Below are positions 29,294 to 39,315 of a stretch of 43,109 nt of DNA, one piece after another. The translations under genes and the position numbers were made by a program. Origin of the DNA: Acrasis kona (lineage: Eukaryota > Heterolobosea > Eutetramitea > Acrasida > Acrasidae). Under the pieces are notes generated by a model, which was not told the DNA's origin, made no database searches, and saw only the letters and a list, made by a program, of their open reading frames with translations. The DNA lies in contig JAOPGA020000795.1 in the NCBI GenBank assembly GCA_026419775.2, forward strand, positions 1 through 43,109. Direction: 5' to 3'. Each line of letters starts with the position of its first letter. The stretch's first letter is position 1.

Positions 29294-30929
29294 ATGGTAA
29301 AAAGGAAGTCAGAGCAGTTTTTAAAAGAACCAAGCAAAAACGAACAATCGTCGGTACTTACGAGAAGTGAGTACGAATATTCAAACTCAGTGTCGAAAGA
29401 GAAATATATCCTACAAAACAAAAGTTTCAATCAACAATTTTCCCATTTGTACTTGGTTAGATTATCACAGCTCAAGGACCGTGTCACTAAGAGAGTTAGT
29501 ATTATATGCAACAAATTCTCACCATTTAGGCGATATCTCACTTAGGGAACAAGCAGGCAGATATCGCAAAACGTATAATGTATTTGAATGAGGAAGGAGC
29601 AAACATTGTTGTTGGCACACTATATAAAGATATGAAGTTGAAACCCAACATTCTTTTAGAGTATACGAAGGAGAGATACATTGATGCTGACATTCCAAAA
29701 ACAGTTAGCGACATTGAAGAAGAAGATGGCGTAACAAAACATCGTATAACACCCGAAGATGTTTTTGTACTTGAGGATGAGACGGGAAGAATAAAATTGA
29801 TATTGGATGAAGTGAAGGACAAGCATAAACAATTATTGAATGATTTAGTTACAGGTAGATATCTAAAAATAAAGAATCTTACTTACACTTTAATAGGTGT
29901 CATCATAGCAGTTCTAGGTGAACAAGATCATAACGGTCATTTAGTTGTTAAGGACATCATTCTTCATGACCTTCCAAAGCAATCACCGCAGAAATCTCTA
30001 AGTAAGAATTTGACTATGAGAGACAATTAACATTAAAAGATGAGGACGCTTATGTTGCTCTTGTTTCAGGTTTATTGATTGGCAGTCCAAAATCAAACAT
30101 ACTTAGCATGCAAACAATGATAGACTACATTTGTGGAGTTGTCGGAGGAAGCGAAGATCACGAACAATCAGCAAAGATCATTAGAGTAATTTTCGCTGGC
30201 GATAGCGTTAGTGCGCCTGATAGAATGGAAGGTGAAATATTTGGTGTTAGGGGTGTAAGTACATTCAAGTTAAATTTTTATGACATTTTCTGCAGAGCTT
30301 AAGACACAAGGAAAAGCAATCTCTAGTAGAAAGAATGAAGCAGATGGATTCATTAGTCAAACAATTATGTGCCAGCGTTGATGTTGACATCATGTGAGTC
30401 CTTGGACAATTAAACATTAATTAACATTTATAGGCCTGGTGAACAAGATCCAGCCAACGGAACCCAACCTCAACAACCACTTCATCCATCAATGTTGCCA
30501 GAGTCATCAAGATTCACCAGCACCCACTTGACGTGCAACCCATATGCATTTACTCTTAATGGATGTAACTTTTTAGGAACGTCAGGTCAAAATATTGAAG
30601 ATGTTAAGAAATACAGCAATTGTGATTCCTCCATTGAAATCATGGAGAGCATGATGAGATGGGCCCATATTGCACCAACAGCACCCGATACCCTTAACTG
30701 CTACGCATTCGAAGAAATGGATCCGTTTGTAATTGATGAAACTCCGCATGTGTTTTTCGCTGGAAACCAAAATGCTTATGAGACCAAGAAGATTGAAGGT
30801 GTGAATGGAGCCAAGTCATTGTTAATTTCTCTACCATGTTTTGCAAAGGAGCCGATGATTGTACTTGTAAACATACGAACACTAGAATGCCATCCCGTCA
30901 AGTTCAACATCAACAGTGAATACATTTAA
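29294..30929 (+). CDS. POLD2: DNA polymerase delta small subunit (POLD2/Pol31), 5 exons
   Basis: Exons are 29294-29498, 29546-30001, 30040-30254, 30296-30393 and 30434-30929; introns are 38-47 nt. The product has 489 residues, close to human POLD2 (469). Typical stretches occur in order: ANIVVGTLYKDMKLKPNIL, EDVFVLEDETGRIKL (OB fold), ALVSGLLIGSP, VDVDIMPGEQDPANGTQPQQ, CNPYAFTLNGCNFLGTSGQN, HIAPTAPDTLNCYAFEEMDP and ETPHVFFAGNQ. The C-terminal phosphoesterase fold is catalytically dead in this family. The subunit links the catalytic subunit to the rest of polymerase delta in lagging-strand synthesis and repair. The stop lies 29 bp from the stop of the convergent gene downstream. Confidence 0.95.
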
Positions 30930-30958
30930 AAATTTTTAATATCCCTTTCGAGTTACAT

Positions 30959-31356
30959 TTATTTCTTCTTCTCTCCTCTTCCCAAAACGTCGTCAATAAT
31001 CTTTCCTGCATATAAGTTGGAGTGTGGGATAAAGTACCATGCCGCGAGCAATACAGTTGGTCCCCAAAATGCTAGAGCTTTCACTTTTTGTGTGTAACTG
31101 TATTTGGTCATAATGCCTAAGAATTGTTATACTTTTGTAAAATTTAGAGTAAACCTTTGAATGAAAGTCTGTAAGGGAGGCCACCATTGTTTAGGTAGAC
31201 TGGTCTTCTGGTTGCGCTAATTTGATGAGCTTTAAGCGGAGCATCTCCTAATGGTTTATATCCTCCCTCAGTTTTTGCCTTGTTGCTATCGAACAAACCT
31301 GAGACGCTTTTGCCGAAGTCTATTGAGGGGAGTTTGGCTTTTGGGTTTGTGGCCAT
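30959..31356 (-). CDS. Small single-TM protein, possibly a mitochondrial respiratory subunit, 2 exons
   Basis: Exons are 31356-31155 and 31116-30959 with a 38-nt intron, giving 119 residues. After a soluble N-terminal half comes RRPVYLNNGGLPYRLSFKG, then a basic stretch, one transmembrane helix (ALAFWGPTVLLAAWYFIP) and a Lys-rich C terminus. The GLPYRLSFKG-plus-helix layout recalls cytochrome c oxidase subunit 7a (GLPVHLKGG then helix). The match is short, so this is only a suggestion. Small single-helix subunits of complexes I, IV or ATP synthase are other choices. Confidence 0.7.
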
Positions 31357-31576
31357 TTTTATGATTCAGTTGTGTCAACTAGATTTTACAACGTTCCTCA
31401 CTACATCATGTGGAAATAGCAGCAGGAGTCTAGAAACACTGGTAGATAATCTATCTATACACATAGTACAATAAGACGCTTCTTTTGCTTTATCATGTCT
31501 TATTTTTTGTCTTTCTTTGTAAAATTACAAACAAAGGTTGTAACTCTTCTGCGTCTTCAACTATAATGAATGGGTT

Positions 31577-32863
31577 ATGATCCAAACAATTCTTAACACA
31601 TGTATGCCCTTCAAAACATGCAAATTGTTGAATCAAAACTCAACGAGAAGCCTGTATACAGTTATAACAAGCCACGAAACGTATGACGCAAAGACATGGC
31701 TAAGCCAGATAGACAGTGGATATTATATTACGGAATTCCTTCAACAAAAGACTTACCCACCCCGCAAAAAGTCAAAAAAAAGGATTTTAAGGCAGATTTC
31801 CCAAGAGAAATTATACAAAATTAGAGAAAAGCCCTACGAGAAGATCTTACGTAACGCTATAAACGAATCACAGATTGCAGAAAACAATCAGGTTTTAGCG
31901 GAGATATATGAGAACAAGAAGTTTATAGTAGAGGCAGTGCATACCAAGTGTACCCCTATTGATTCTCTCAACACCACTCTTCTAGTGTGGGCCATTTATG
32001 AGCACTTTAAAAAAGCCCGTATCATTTATGAACATGCCATTCTTCAAGAGCGACTCATCCCCAACATTACAACGTTCAGGACCTTACTAAGGGCAGCCAC
32101 AACATCTCCAAAGAACAGAAGAGAGTTATCTCAGTCCTGGTCTTACGTTTTGGATCAAATGAAAAGAATAAACATGAAGCCAGATATGGTCATGGTAACA
32201 ATGATCGTCAGGGCCTATCGCATTTTAAAAGACACTACCACAGCCAATACCTTAATGAGCACATACAATCCAAAGAACTACAAACTATCTTACTTTAATG
32301 TAGAGATACCCGAAGTACAAATTTACACAGACGCTTCGCTGAAAGGAAACCTTGCAAGTTATGCTTTTCTTAGCAGCAACTGCATTGATGTGGTCAAGTA
32401 TGGATTAATTGATGCGAATGTAACAAAGAGCGATGAAGCCGAACTTTATGCTGTTATCGTGGCCCTAGAAGACGTACATAGAGATCAGGACGTTGTGATT
32501 TTCACGGACTCTGCGAACGTTATTGGATTGTTTGCAAAGTGCAGGAATTCAAATATTGACCAACTAGAACAAATACACATTACCAGAAGAACAAGTGCTT
32601 TAGAGAAGGCCTTGTTGGCAAGATTCATCGTTCAAATGAAGAGGATACAGGGTCGCGTCAGAGTTCAACACGTTAAAGGACACGGAGATGATGCATTCAA
32701 CAACATGGCGGACTTTTTGTGTAGAAGGGAAATATTGAGAAGGACGAGAAGTATGGTCAAGAAGAAGGAAGGAAGAAGACAAAACAGAAATTTAGAAAAG
32801 GACATGGTGTTGTCTCCTGGACTGATTAATGATATTAGACTGCAACAAAATTATCACATTTAA
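31577..32863 (+). CDS. PPR-like repeat plus RNase H domain fusion protein, probably mitochondrial
   Basis: A 428-residue, single-exon product. The N terminus (MPFKTCKLLNQNSTRSLYTV region) is basic and Ser/Thr-rich, like a mitochondrial presequence. A Lys/Arg-rich helix follows (residues 60-95). Residues about 130-230 contain PPR-like helix pairs, for example ARIIYEHAILQERLIPNITT and VLDQMKRINMKPDMVMVTMI. Residues 245-385 are a type I RNase H domain with all four acidic residues: YTDAS (D252), DEAELYA (E289), FTDSANV (D311) and NMADFL (D379). The flap histidine H369 lies in VKGHGDD. The domain should cut the RNA strand of RNA-DNA hybrids. PPR repeats bind single-stranded RNA. The tail is very basic. 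The pairing is unusual; a mitochondrial RNA role is an inference. Confidence 0.8.
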   Translation: MIQTILNTCMPFKTCKLLNQNSTRSLYTVITSHETYDAKTWLSQIDSGYYITEFLQQKTYPPRKKSKKRILRQISQEKLYKIREKPYEKILRNAINESQIAENNQVLAEIYENKKFIVEAVHTKCTPIDSLNTTLLVWAIYEHFKKARIIYEHAILQERLIPNITTFRTLLRAATTSPKNRRELSQSWSYVLDQMKRINMKPDMVMVTMIVRAYRILKDTTTANTLMSTYNPKNYKLSYFNVEIPEVQIYTDASLKGNLASYAFLSSNCIDVVKYGLIDANVTKSDEAELYAVIVALEDVHRDQDVVIFTDSANVIGLFAKCRNSNIDQLEQIHITRRTSALEKALLARFIVQMKRIQGRVRVQHVKGHGDDAFNNMADFLCRREILRRTRSMVKKKEGRRQNRNLEKDMVLSPGLINDIRLQQNYHI

Positions 32864-32942
32864 GGTTTGACACTGTGTGATGGGTTATTATAAAATGTAG
32901 GGATCGAAGGGTTGTTTTTTGATTTTAGAATAAAATTTATTT

Positions 32943-33995
32943 TTATAACTCATCGTACTTTTGTTCTTGTTTCTGTGTTAGTTCAAACGAGAGTAGGTCC
33001 TGGAACTTTGTATCTTGTGATTGGTATCCTCCAAAGATTAAAAGTCTGTTGTTGCTCTTATCTACTACAGTGCAGTGGCTTTGACGTGCGAAGAATTTGT
33101 CTCCTGAGGTAGTGGGATTCTTCAACCATTTCTTGTCTTTGATGTTGAACACAGAAATGTCATCGAGAGCGGCACCGTTGGCGACACCTCCTAGGATGTA
33201 AACTTGATCTCCAACTAAATTAGCAGTAAAGTATGCCTTGGGTCTATCTCCGGAAACTTTTAATGTAGTCCATGCTGAATTTCCTAAATCGTTCTTGTCT
33301 AGGTAGAGCATTTGAACGTGATCGAAGAATGTTCTATTGAAAAATCCTCCGAAAACATACATGACACTTTCTTTAATTACTGCACGATGTCCTTCACTTC
33401 TAAATGATGAACTAGGGAGTTGTGTCCATGTTAACTTTAAAGTATCAAATGCCCATACGTCATCATGTACAACTAGCTCCTTACTTCCTCCATAAACAAT
33501 CAAATACCTGTCATCAAGAACGACCGTTGAATGACCTTGTCGTTGTGCTGGGCCATCTGTTTTGTTATAAACGGGGGACAATAGAGTCTCATCTGGATCG
33601 TACTTGTAAATGTAGTTAGAATAGTATTGACCGAAACCGCCAGCTCTACCACCAAAAACATATACGTGAGATCCGATTCTATTCATACTCTGACCTCTTA
33701 TAGCAGGAGCTTCTATCTTACTTTTGTTATAATTGAATCCCATCTTGGAATTCGTCCATACCCACTCATTCTCAATAGTGTCGTAATAGAATAGCGCGTT
33801 ACTGTATTGTTGTTGCATGTGCATTCCTCCATATACCAACATTTTGTCGTCGATAAACTCACAACCCATTCCAAACCTTTTGGATGGAGGTACCCGACCG
33901 GCATCGTTAATTGTTTTGATATTTGCCACTATCTCGCACGAAGCGATACTAAATAATGATATTATAGCAATAGAATATATTATCACACGAGTCAT
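32943..33995 (-). CDS. Secretory-pathway kelch-repeat protein with YDEL C terminus
   Basis: A 350-residue, single-exon product. It starts with a clear signal peptide (MTRVIIYSIAIISLFSIASC). Five to six kelch blades follow, with the G-G doublets and spaced aromatic residues of the family: MLVYGGMHM, HVYVFGGRAGGF, YLIVYGGSKEL, VMYVFGGFFNRTF, QVYILGGVANGA and RLLIFGGYQSQ. There are several N-glycosylation sites. The protein ends KYDEL, close to the KDEL/HDEL signals that hold soluble proteins in the ER. It is therefore likely a lumenal beta-propeller that binds another protein or glycan. No transmembrane helix is seen after the signal peptide. The exact role is unknown. Confidence 0.8.
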   Translation of the reverse strand: MTRVIIYSIAIISLFSIASCEIVANIKTINDAGRVPPSKRFGMGCEFIDDKMLVYGGMHMQQQYSNALFYYDTIENEWVWTNSKMGFNYNKSKIEAPAIRGQSMNRIGSHVYVFGGRAGGFGQYYSNYIYKYDPDETLLSPVYNKTDGPAQRQGHSTVVLDDRYLIVYGGSKELVVHDDVWAFDTLKLTWTQLPSSSFRSEGHRAVIKESVMYVFGGFFNRTFFDHVQMLYLDKNDLGNSAWTTLKVSGDRPKAYFTANLVGDQVYILGGVANGAALDDISVFNIKDKKWLKNPTTSGDKFFARQSHCTVVDKSNNRLLIFGGYQSQDTKFQDLLSFELTQKQEQKYDEL

Positions 33996-34430
33996 TTTTA
34001 ATGTTTACCCGAGTGTCAGATGATGTCAAATGTTTGCTTACAATTAAGCTATTAATAAACTAAACAACAGAAACCTTGTAGTTGTGATACTTATTATCAT
34101 CATTATCTGTCCAGTTTGCGGCTTATAGATCATGTTCATCATTTTTCCGAAAAAGTAATTGTAAGATAAAGAAACTAAAACAGAATCAGTGTTCCTTACC
34201 ACAGGAGTTTTTGTCTTCAATGATCGGTGCATCAGGTTAATGTCATCATCTAGTAAGACGATATAACATTTCTTTGATAGTGTAGTTATTCAGGTAGTTT
34301 GATCAAATATTTATGGTACTGTCAACCAACAGTTACCCACGAATTTAGGTTTTTCATGTTCGTTCGGTTCAGCACAGTTAAAAAAGATTAAAAGAAGCTG
34401 AAGAAGATGGTTATGAAAAACAAATTTTAT
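33996..34430. other. Intergenic region, no gene seen
   Basis: AT-rich 435 bp between the kelch gene (5' end) and the 3' end of the next minus-strand gene. A 62-codon minus-strand frame at 34232-34044 has no family resemblance and no exon partner. Confidence 0.4.
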
Positions 34431-35799
34431 TCACATTCTCTTCTCCCTTCTCAGAGTTCTCTTCAAATCTCTCACGTTTACACCACATCTCTCAGCAAAA
34501 TTATCTACAATATTTATTGAAACCGATTTAGTTGGACATATCAGGCCACTATTCAAAAAAACAAAAAAGTCATTTTCTATTGATGAATATTCAATCTTGA
34601 AAATGCTATCGGAGTTTAACAACTTTTTTGCAAATGTTTGATGTAAAAGAACATGTGCGTACAAATTATTTATAAACTTTTCAGCATCTTCGTTCATTCC
34701 CTGCTTACTACTTTCATCATCATAGTGCAATGTGACCGCATCATTTGTGTCCAAAGAAATGTAGTTGACTTGTTGCTGTTTTCTCATTCCAATCAATGCA
34801 TGTGCAATTTCAACGTCCGTTTGGTATGGATGCGCGGCTGGTGGTGGTGATGTTTCGTAATCTTTTTTTATACGTTTACGAGGTGAAAGTTTTAATGTGA
34901 CTTCATCTTGAGTTCTCTTCTTATTTGTTTTGTTAAACTCTTTTAGAAGGTCCTTTTTGTTTGGTGGTGGGCATGCTTGTAGTAACTCTTCTGATGGAGA
35001 TGTATTTAGGAATGGTTCGCTGGCTTTTACGGACATGCCAAAAGGTAGGAGGACGGATACGCTTGGAGAGTTTGGAGTGAGGTTGAAAGTGGTTTTTGAT
35101 TCTTGGGTCCTCGCTATTGATAATGGTGCTAAGCACATCTTACTATGCTTTAATGGAGGTGCATTATTCTTAGACTCTAGAACGCTGCTAAATACTTTGT
35201 TTAGATCAGCAATATTTTGTTTGGCAACTTCAATGTCACTCCACTTTGTAGTAATGTTGCTTGGATCCAACTGTCTTAGCATGGCTATCACACACTGGTT
35301 TAGTTCTTCTGACTTATCGGCGGCTGCAACGACAAAAATTGGTTTGGGATCAGCTGTTCTAATAAATGTACCACGATCGTAAATATCCATCACCACTCTA
35401 AACATGTTTATGGTTGTTGCTTTGTACTTGTGCCTCATCTCAAAATCAACAACAATTGGTTCATTGACGTCGTCGGAGAGTTTTGGGACGCTCAAGATCT
35501 AGTTGAAGTCTGGTGCGGTGACTGTCTTTAATTGACGTTGCTCTATAACGCTCTGTGCTGCTGTATGTTGGCTCTAGTATCATTGTCTGCTCATGGTCAC
35601 AACTGTACCATAGGTAAGGTGGCCCTTCGCCTTCATTAGAAACTAGTACTTGCAATCCAACCACTATTGTGAAGAACGAGTTAAACTTTCTTTGGGGAAT
35701 GTCTTGAGGAGATAATCTAAAAGGCACCAGAGTACTTGCTTTAGAGTTAACAAGGTGGGTGATCAGGCACGCTCGGGAACTGTGTGAGAGGTGTGACAT
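34431..35799 (-). CDS. Hypothetical, possibly DNA-binding protein; junction near 35490 unresolved
   Basis: Two overlapping minus-strand frames appear to form one gene: 35799-35461 (ATG start, MSHLSHSSRACL) and a second, with no ATG of its own at the joint, running to 34431. The first part has beta-rich segments (FNSFFTIVVGLQVLV, then PPYLWYSCDHEQTM). The second begins EPIVVDFEMRHKYKATTINM, then FRVVMDIYDRGTF. A Ser/Pro linker with a basic motif (KLSPRKRIKKDYE) and a helical C terminus follow. A beta-sandwich DNA-binding domain plus nuclear signal is a loose guess. A 46-nt intron from GTCAAT (about 35538) to TTGAG (35493) would restore the frame, but its donor is unlike the others here. A frameshift is the alternative. 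The total would be about 440-450 residues. Confidence 0.5.
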
Positions 35800-36197
35800 T
35801 ATTTTTAACCTTATTAAAAGAATGAAATTAAAAATAAGGCGTCATGTGTCAAGTGTATTTTTACCAAAGTGATCGCCTAATTTAATCAAACACCAGATAT
35901 TCGCTTCGATTGAAGTGAAAATACATGTGAAAACACTTCAAGAGCCACGGTCTGTTAAGAGTCTATTATATATAAGCTCTTTATAATAGGAATGCAACTA
36001 CATTGCTTCATATAGGCAAGTAAGGTTGCTATCGTACCACATATCTAGTGGGATCTTAATAAGATAGCATGGTAGTTGATACTTTTACTTTTTGTTCAAT
36101 AATAACTTTTGCAATAAAATCGTTACAAAAAGTCAATGAACTATTTTGTAATCGTTATTTCAAAATCAAACTCCTACATCTCCCAAAAAACTCCAAC
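35800..36197. promoter_or_regulatory. Divergent intergenic region with candidate TATA element
   Basis: No gene is seen. It should contain the promoters of the minus-strand gene and of the MFS transporter. A TATATATAAG run lies at 35967-35976. The open frame of the transporter runs back to an ATG at 36069, but that 43-residue stretch is not typical of the family. Confidence 0.3.
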
Positions 36198-37631
36198 ATG
36201 GCGAACAACAGGCTGGGAGAGTACATTTTAACACACTCTATACTATTGATCATAGTATTGGTGATATCGAATCTTTTATCAGGAATAATTTACGGATACA
36301 GCATTGCAATTGTCGCGCCATCCCTGGAATACATTGAAGAGGAATTCACGGATGTTTTTCATAATATCACCGCTGTAAATGGAACAAAACCATATAACTT
36401 TCACGTTTCGATGATGGCAGGCCTTGTCGCTGGTGGAAATAATTTTGGTGGACTAGTTGGCAGCATTCTAGGAATATTCGTCGTTGACGCCCTCGGCAGA
36501 AAAATGACCACAATCGCCATCGCAATTATCGCATTACCAACCGGATTAGCCACAGCATTTGCACCCAATTTCTGGTCACTTTTGGTTTTCAGAGTGCTGT
36601 TCGGTATAGCGGTTGCACTCGCCAAGTTGAATTTCCCTGTTTATGTCAGCGAGCTGTCGCCACAAAAATATCGTGCCCCTCTAGGGTGTATGTTCACTGT
36701 TGGGTTAGGTATTGGCATCTTATTTGCTTACAGCATTGGTTTTGGTTTTAGTTTTGTAAAGAATGGTTGGAGGTACATGTATGGTATCTCCGCGATATTT
36801 GGGCCAGTGTTCCTTGTACTTGGTATATTTATGCCCGAATCAACCGTTTGGTTGGATTTATCTGCCAGAAATAAAAAAGAACAGGGTGGAAGTGACAACT
36901 TCTTCTCTAGAATTAGAAATAGAGTTTTATTTTTGAAAAAACAAGCAATTTTGTTGTATAGCAACAAATCTAATATATTTAAATTTTCTTTGTGTTTGCT
37001 TTTGTATGCCGGACTGCACATGAGTGGTATTTTTGCAATGATTCAATACGCACCAAAAATGTTTGATGCAGCTGGATTCGGTGAGAATGCGTCTTTGTAT
37101 GGATCCATGGTGTTGGGTGGTTGGATCTTGTTGATGAACTTGATTACAACGCCGATAACAGGAAAATTCAATAGACGTCCTCTTCTTATTTTTGCAATGA
37201 TTTGTATGAGCATTGCCACCTTGGTGATGGGATTTAATTTGAGATTTATTCAAGCTCCCGCTAAGGCATATGTCGCTATTGGTATGATTGCTCTGTTCTT
37301 CCTTGGTCTTTTTACTGGATATGGCAATTTCTGCGCCATCATTGCAACAGAAATACTTCCAACAGAAATCAGAGGATTCTGTTTCGCTCAAATTGCAATT
37401 GTAGATTGGTTCTTTGCATTCAACGTAGGTCTGTGGTTTTTACCTGTATCAAACGCTATTACTACCGACGTATGCTTTTGGATATTTTCTGGCTGTACTA
37501 TTATTTGTCTTATCATATTTACTATATTGTTACCCGAGACACGCCATCTTGCAATCGACACTAAAGTCGTCAAAGAAGTTGAGGAGGCAACACCGTTTAT
37601 TGCAACATCAGACAACTCAGTCAATGCATAG
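36198..37631 (+). CDS. MFS sugar-porter family transporter
   Basis: From ATG 36198 (MANNRLGEYI) the product has 477 residues and twelve hydrophobic helices, a normal sugar porter. Family motifs are present: D-A-L-G-R-K-M after helix 2, VSELSPQKYRAPLG after helix 4-5, the FMPESTVWL block after helix 6 (family PESPRWL, here altered) and LLPETRHLAI at the end. An extracellular loop with N-glycosylation sites follows helix 1. Such proteins move hexoses or related polyols across the plasma membrane by facilitated diffusion or proton symport. An in-frame ATG lies 43 codons upstream; the later start is preferred because it matches family length. The gene is intronless. The stop lies 60 bp from the convergent CRD protein gene. 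Confidence 0.85.
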   Translation: MANNRLGEYILTHSILLIIVLVISNLLSGIIYGYSIAIVAPSLEYIEEEFTDVFHNITAVNGTKPYNFHVSMMAGLVAGGNNFGGLVGSILGIFVVDALGRKMTTIAIAIIALPTGLATAFAPNFWSLLVFRVLFGIAVALAKLNFPVYVSELSPQKYRAPLGCMFTVGLGIGILFAYSIGFGFSFVKNGWRYMYGISAIFGPVFLVLGIFMPESTVWLDLSARNKKEQGGSDNFFSRIRNRVLFLKKQAILLYSNKSNIFKFSLCLLLYAGLHMSGIFAMIQYAPKMFDAAGFGENASLYGSMVLGGWILLMNLITTPITGKFNRRPLLIFAMICMSIATLVMGFNLRFIQAPAKAYVAIGMIALFFLGLFTGYGNFCAIIATEILPTEIRGFCFAQIAIVDWFFAFNVGLWFLPVSNAITTDVCFWIFSGCTIICLIIFTILLPETRHLAIDTKVVKEVEEATPFIATSDNSVNA

Positions 37632-37691
37632 GGTCCGTGGTTCATCTACTGAACTCATATATCAACAAAGTTATTAAAATAAAACTATTTA

Positions 37692-38288
37692 TTATATCGA
37701 CATGAGCACAACAATTGACAATATTAATAACATCCAATTAGGCGAATAAATCCCAGCAGAACCAGTGCATGCGTCCTTAGGATAATTTCCAGTGTATAAA
37801 GATGATGGATAAGTTTTGTTCCACTGGTTTTCCACATTCCCACATCTAAAGCTTACCAACTCTGCCGAGTTGCATTTATTGTAATATTCAGAACATAGGG
37901 TGTAGCAGATGCCCATCGAAGTTCCTGTTGTGTTTAAGGATGGTGAAGTAAAATTACTGTTGCTACATCTTGGGAAGTAATGGGCGCACAAAAAGCGCTT
38001 AGCATACTTGATGCAATCCGCAACAACATACAAATTTCCGAACTGCGCTTCCTCTACTCCCTGCCGATATGTTCTGGCATAGAGAGAACTAATTTCCATA
38101 TCCAAAATTGCTACTGTATTGTTATCGTAACATAGGTTATCTCTATCGTCGATATAGTTACCACAGAATGTGGCGTTGTCCTTAGGAAAGAATACGGCAG
38201 GCTGACACGATGTACATCCAGTTGTGTATATTGCGTTGGATAACCTCAATAGGAGCAGCAGAAATGTGATGGGTACAACCACCTTCAT
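37692..38288 (-). CDS. Secreted Frizzled-CRD-like protein, probably GPI-anchored
   Basis: A 198-residue, single-exon product. It has a signal peptide (MKVVVPITFLLLLLRLSNA). A cysteine-rich domain follows, whose order resembles the Frizzled CRD: FCGNYI, a spacer, VADCIKYAKRFLCAHYFPRC, then GICYTLCSEYYNKC and a late FRC. In Frizzled proteins these read C..L..FLCS.Y.P.C and PCR.LCE.....C. The C terminus is a hydrophobic tail (NWMLLILSIVVLMSI) after a small-residue stretch (TGSAG), which suits GPI attachment. There are several N-glycosylation sites. In animals the fold binds Wnt lipids or sterols; here a lipid- or protein-binding surface role is only a possibility. Wnt ligands are not expected in this kind of organism. 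Confidence 0.7.
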   Translation of the reverse strand: MKVVVPITFLLLLLRLSNAIYTTGCTSCQPAVFFPKDNATFCGNYIDDRDNLCYDNNTVAILDMEISSLYARTYRQGVEEAQFGNLYVVADCIKYAKRFLCAHYFPRCSNSNFTSPSLNTTGTSMGICYTLCSEYYNKCNSAELVSFRCGNVENQWNKTYPSSLYTGNYPKDACTGSAGIYSPNWMLLILSIVVLMSI

Positions 38289-38529
38289 ACGATCCTAAAT
38301 AATGTCAAACGTCTTTAATTACAAAAGATCAAAGCAAACATTGAACATTCGATTTATCGTACAATAGCTAACTCAGTAAATTTTTTTTAATAATATGAGA
38401 CATTCTCTCATACTAAACGACGAACGCAGTCATTTTTTAACCATGCGCTGATATTTCTTCTAAATTCAGGTTGTTTGTCTTTTGTACTTTTACGAAATCT
38501 ATTTTAGATAGTTCTAAATAACAAATAGA

Positions 38530-39272
38530 ATGGACGATTATGTATTGGTGACCAACACACGATCAAATACACGAAGGTCGTCCCAAACGAACTTTTCAAT
38601 GGAGACCATATCCGCTCCAACTGCCAACAACAACTTTGTTCGCGATTCCCCAGTAAATAAAGATTACGATCAGATTTTTAGTCTAGATACTTCGTTCGAA
38701 AAGGATTACATTAAGCGTGCGGAAGAAGAAAGCATCAATGAATCAAAAAAACATGTAGCTTCTCAGATGCAAGCCATACGCAGACAATCACAACCCGAAA
38801 AATCCTTAAGGATAGTAGATGTGGAAGCGGAAGCTGCCCCTTATACTGCCCCTCAACAACAGCCATTCACCAACGGTTCAGAATCATTGTATAATACTTC
38901 ACCACAAAAACAATACCAAGCACACTCCGTGAACCTAGGCGAAGACTTTCAACCACAACCACACCAGAATGCACTATTCCGATCTGATACTGAACTCCAA
39001 TGGTAAGTCTCGAACATGAGCATGTATTTTTAAACCATACTAGTTATTTACAGGCTACCAACATGGGATTTCCTGAGGAGTTATCGCGGTTTGCTGTAGA
39101 GATTTACTGTGGCCACGACATTAAAGTGATGGACTACATTACGAAATACCAACAATTGAGTGATTTATTCCCTGGCATTAGAGACGAATTAATAAAGGAG
39201 GCATTACTTTTGACCGACAGAGATATAAATCAGGCCATAACTTATGTACACACAAATAAACAAAGATTATAA
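38530..39272 (+). CDS. UIM and UBA/CUE-like ubiquitin-binding protein, 2 exons
   Basis: Exons 38530-39002 and 39044-39272 are joined by a 41-nt GTAAGT..CTAG intron, giving 233 residues. The N-terminal part is polar and Gln/Ser-rich. It contains a ubiquitin-interacting motif that fits the consensus well (FEKDYIKRAEEESINE, with the Ala and Ser in place). The C-terminal 80 residues hold a UBA-type start (MGFPEELSRFAVEIY) and a second helix set like a CUE/UBA (LFPGIRDELIKEALLL, then INQAITYV). The protein is therefore likely to bind ubiquitin chains as an adaptor in endocytosis or proteasome delivery. It ends 43 bp before the next gene's ATG on the same strand. No enzyme domain is present. Confidence 0.75.
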
Positions 39273-39315
39273 TTGTCAAGTTTTGTTGGCGGGAGTCGAA
39301 TATTTTTTGTAATAC

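Noticed and set aside
34044-34232. Minus-strand 62-codon frame with a hydrophobic end
   Set aside because: No exon partner, no family match, and the only possible internal intron is too short.
36069-36197. Upstream extension of the MFS transporter to an earlier ATG
   Set aside because: The 43 residues are not typical of sugar porters. The ATG at 36198 gives a normal length and N terminus.
38997-39060. Splicing of the UIM/UBA gene at the later acceptor TTTACAG (39053)
   Set aside because: That acceptor puts the UBA part out of frame. The acceptor CTAG at 39043 keeps it.
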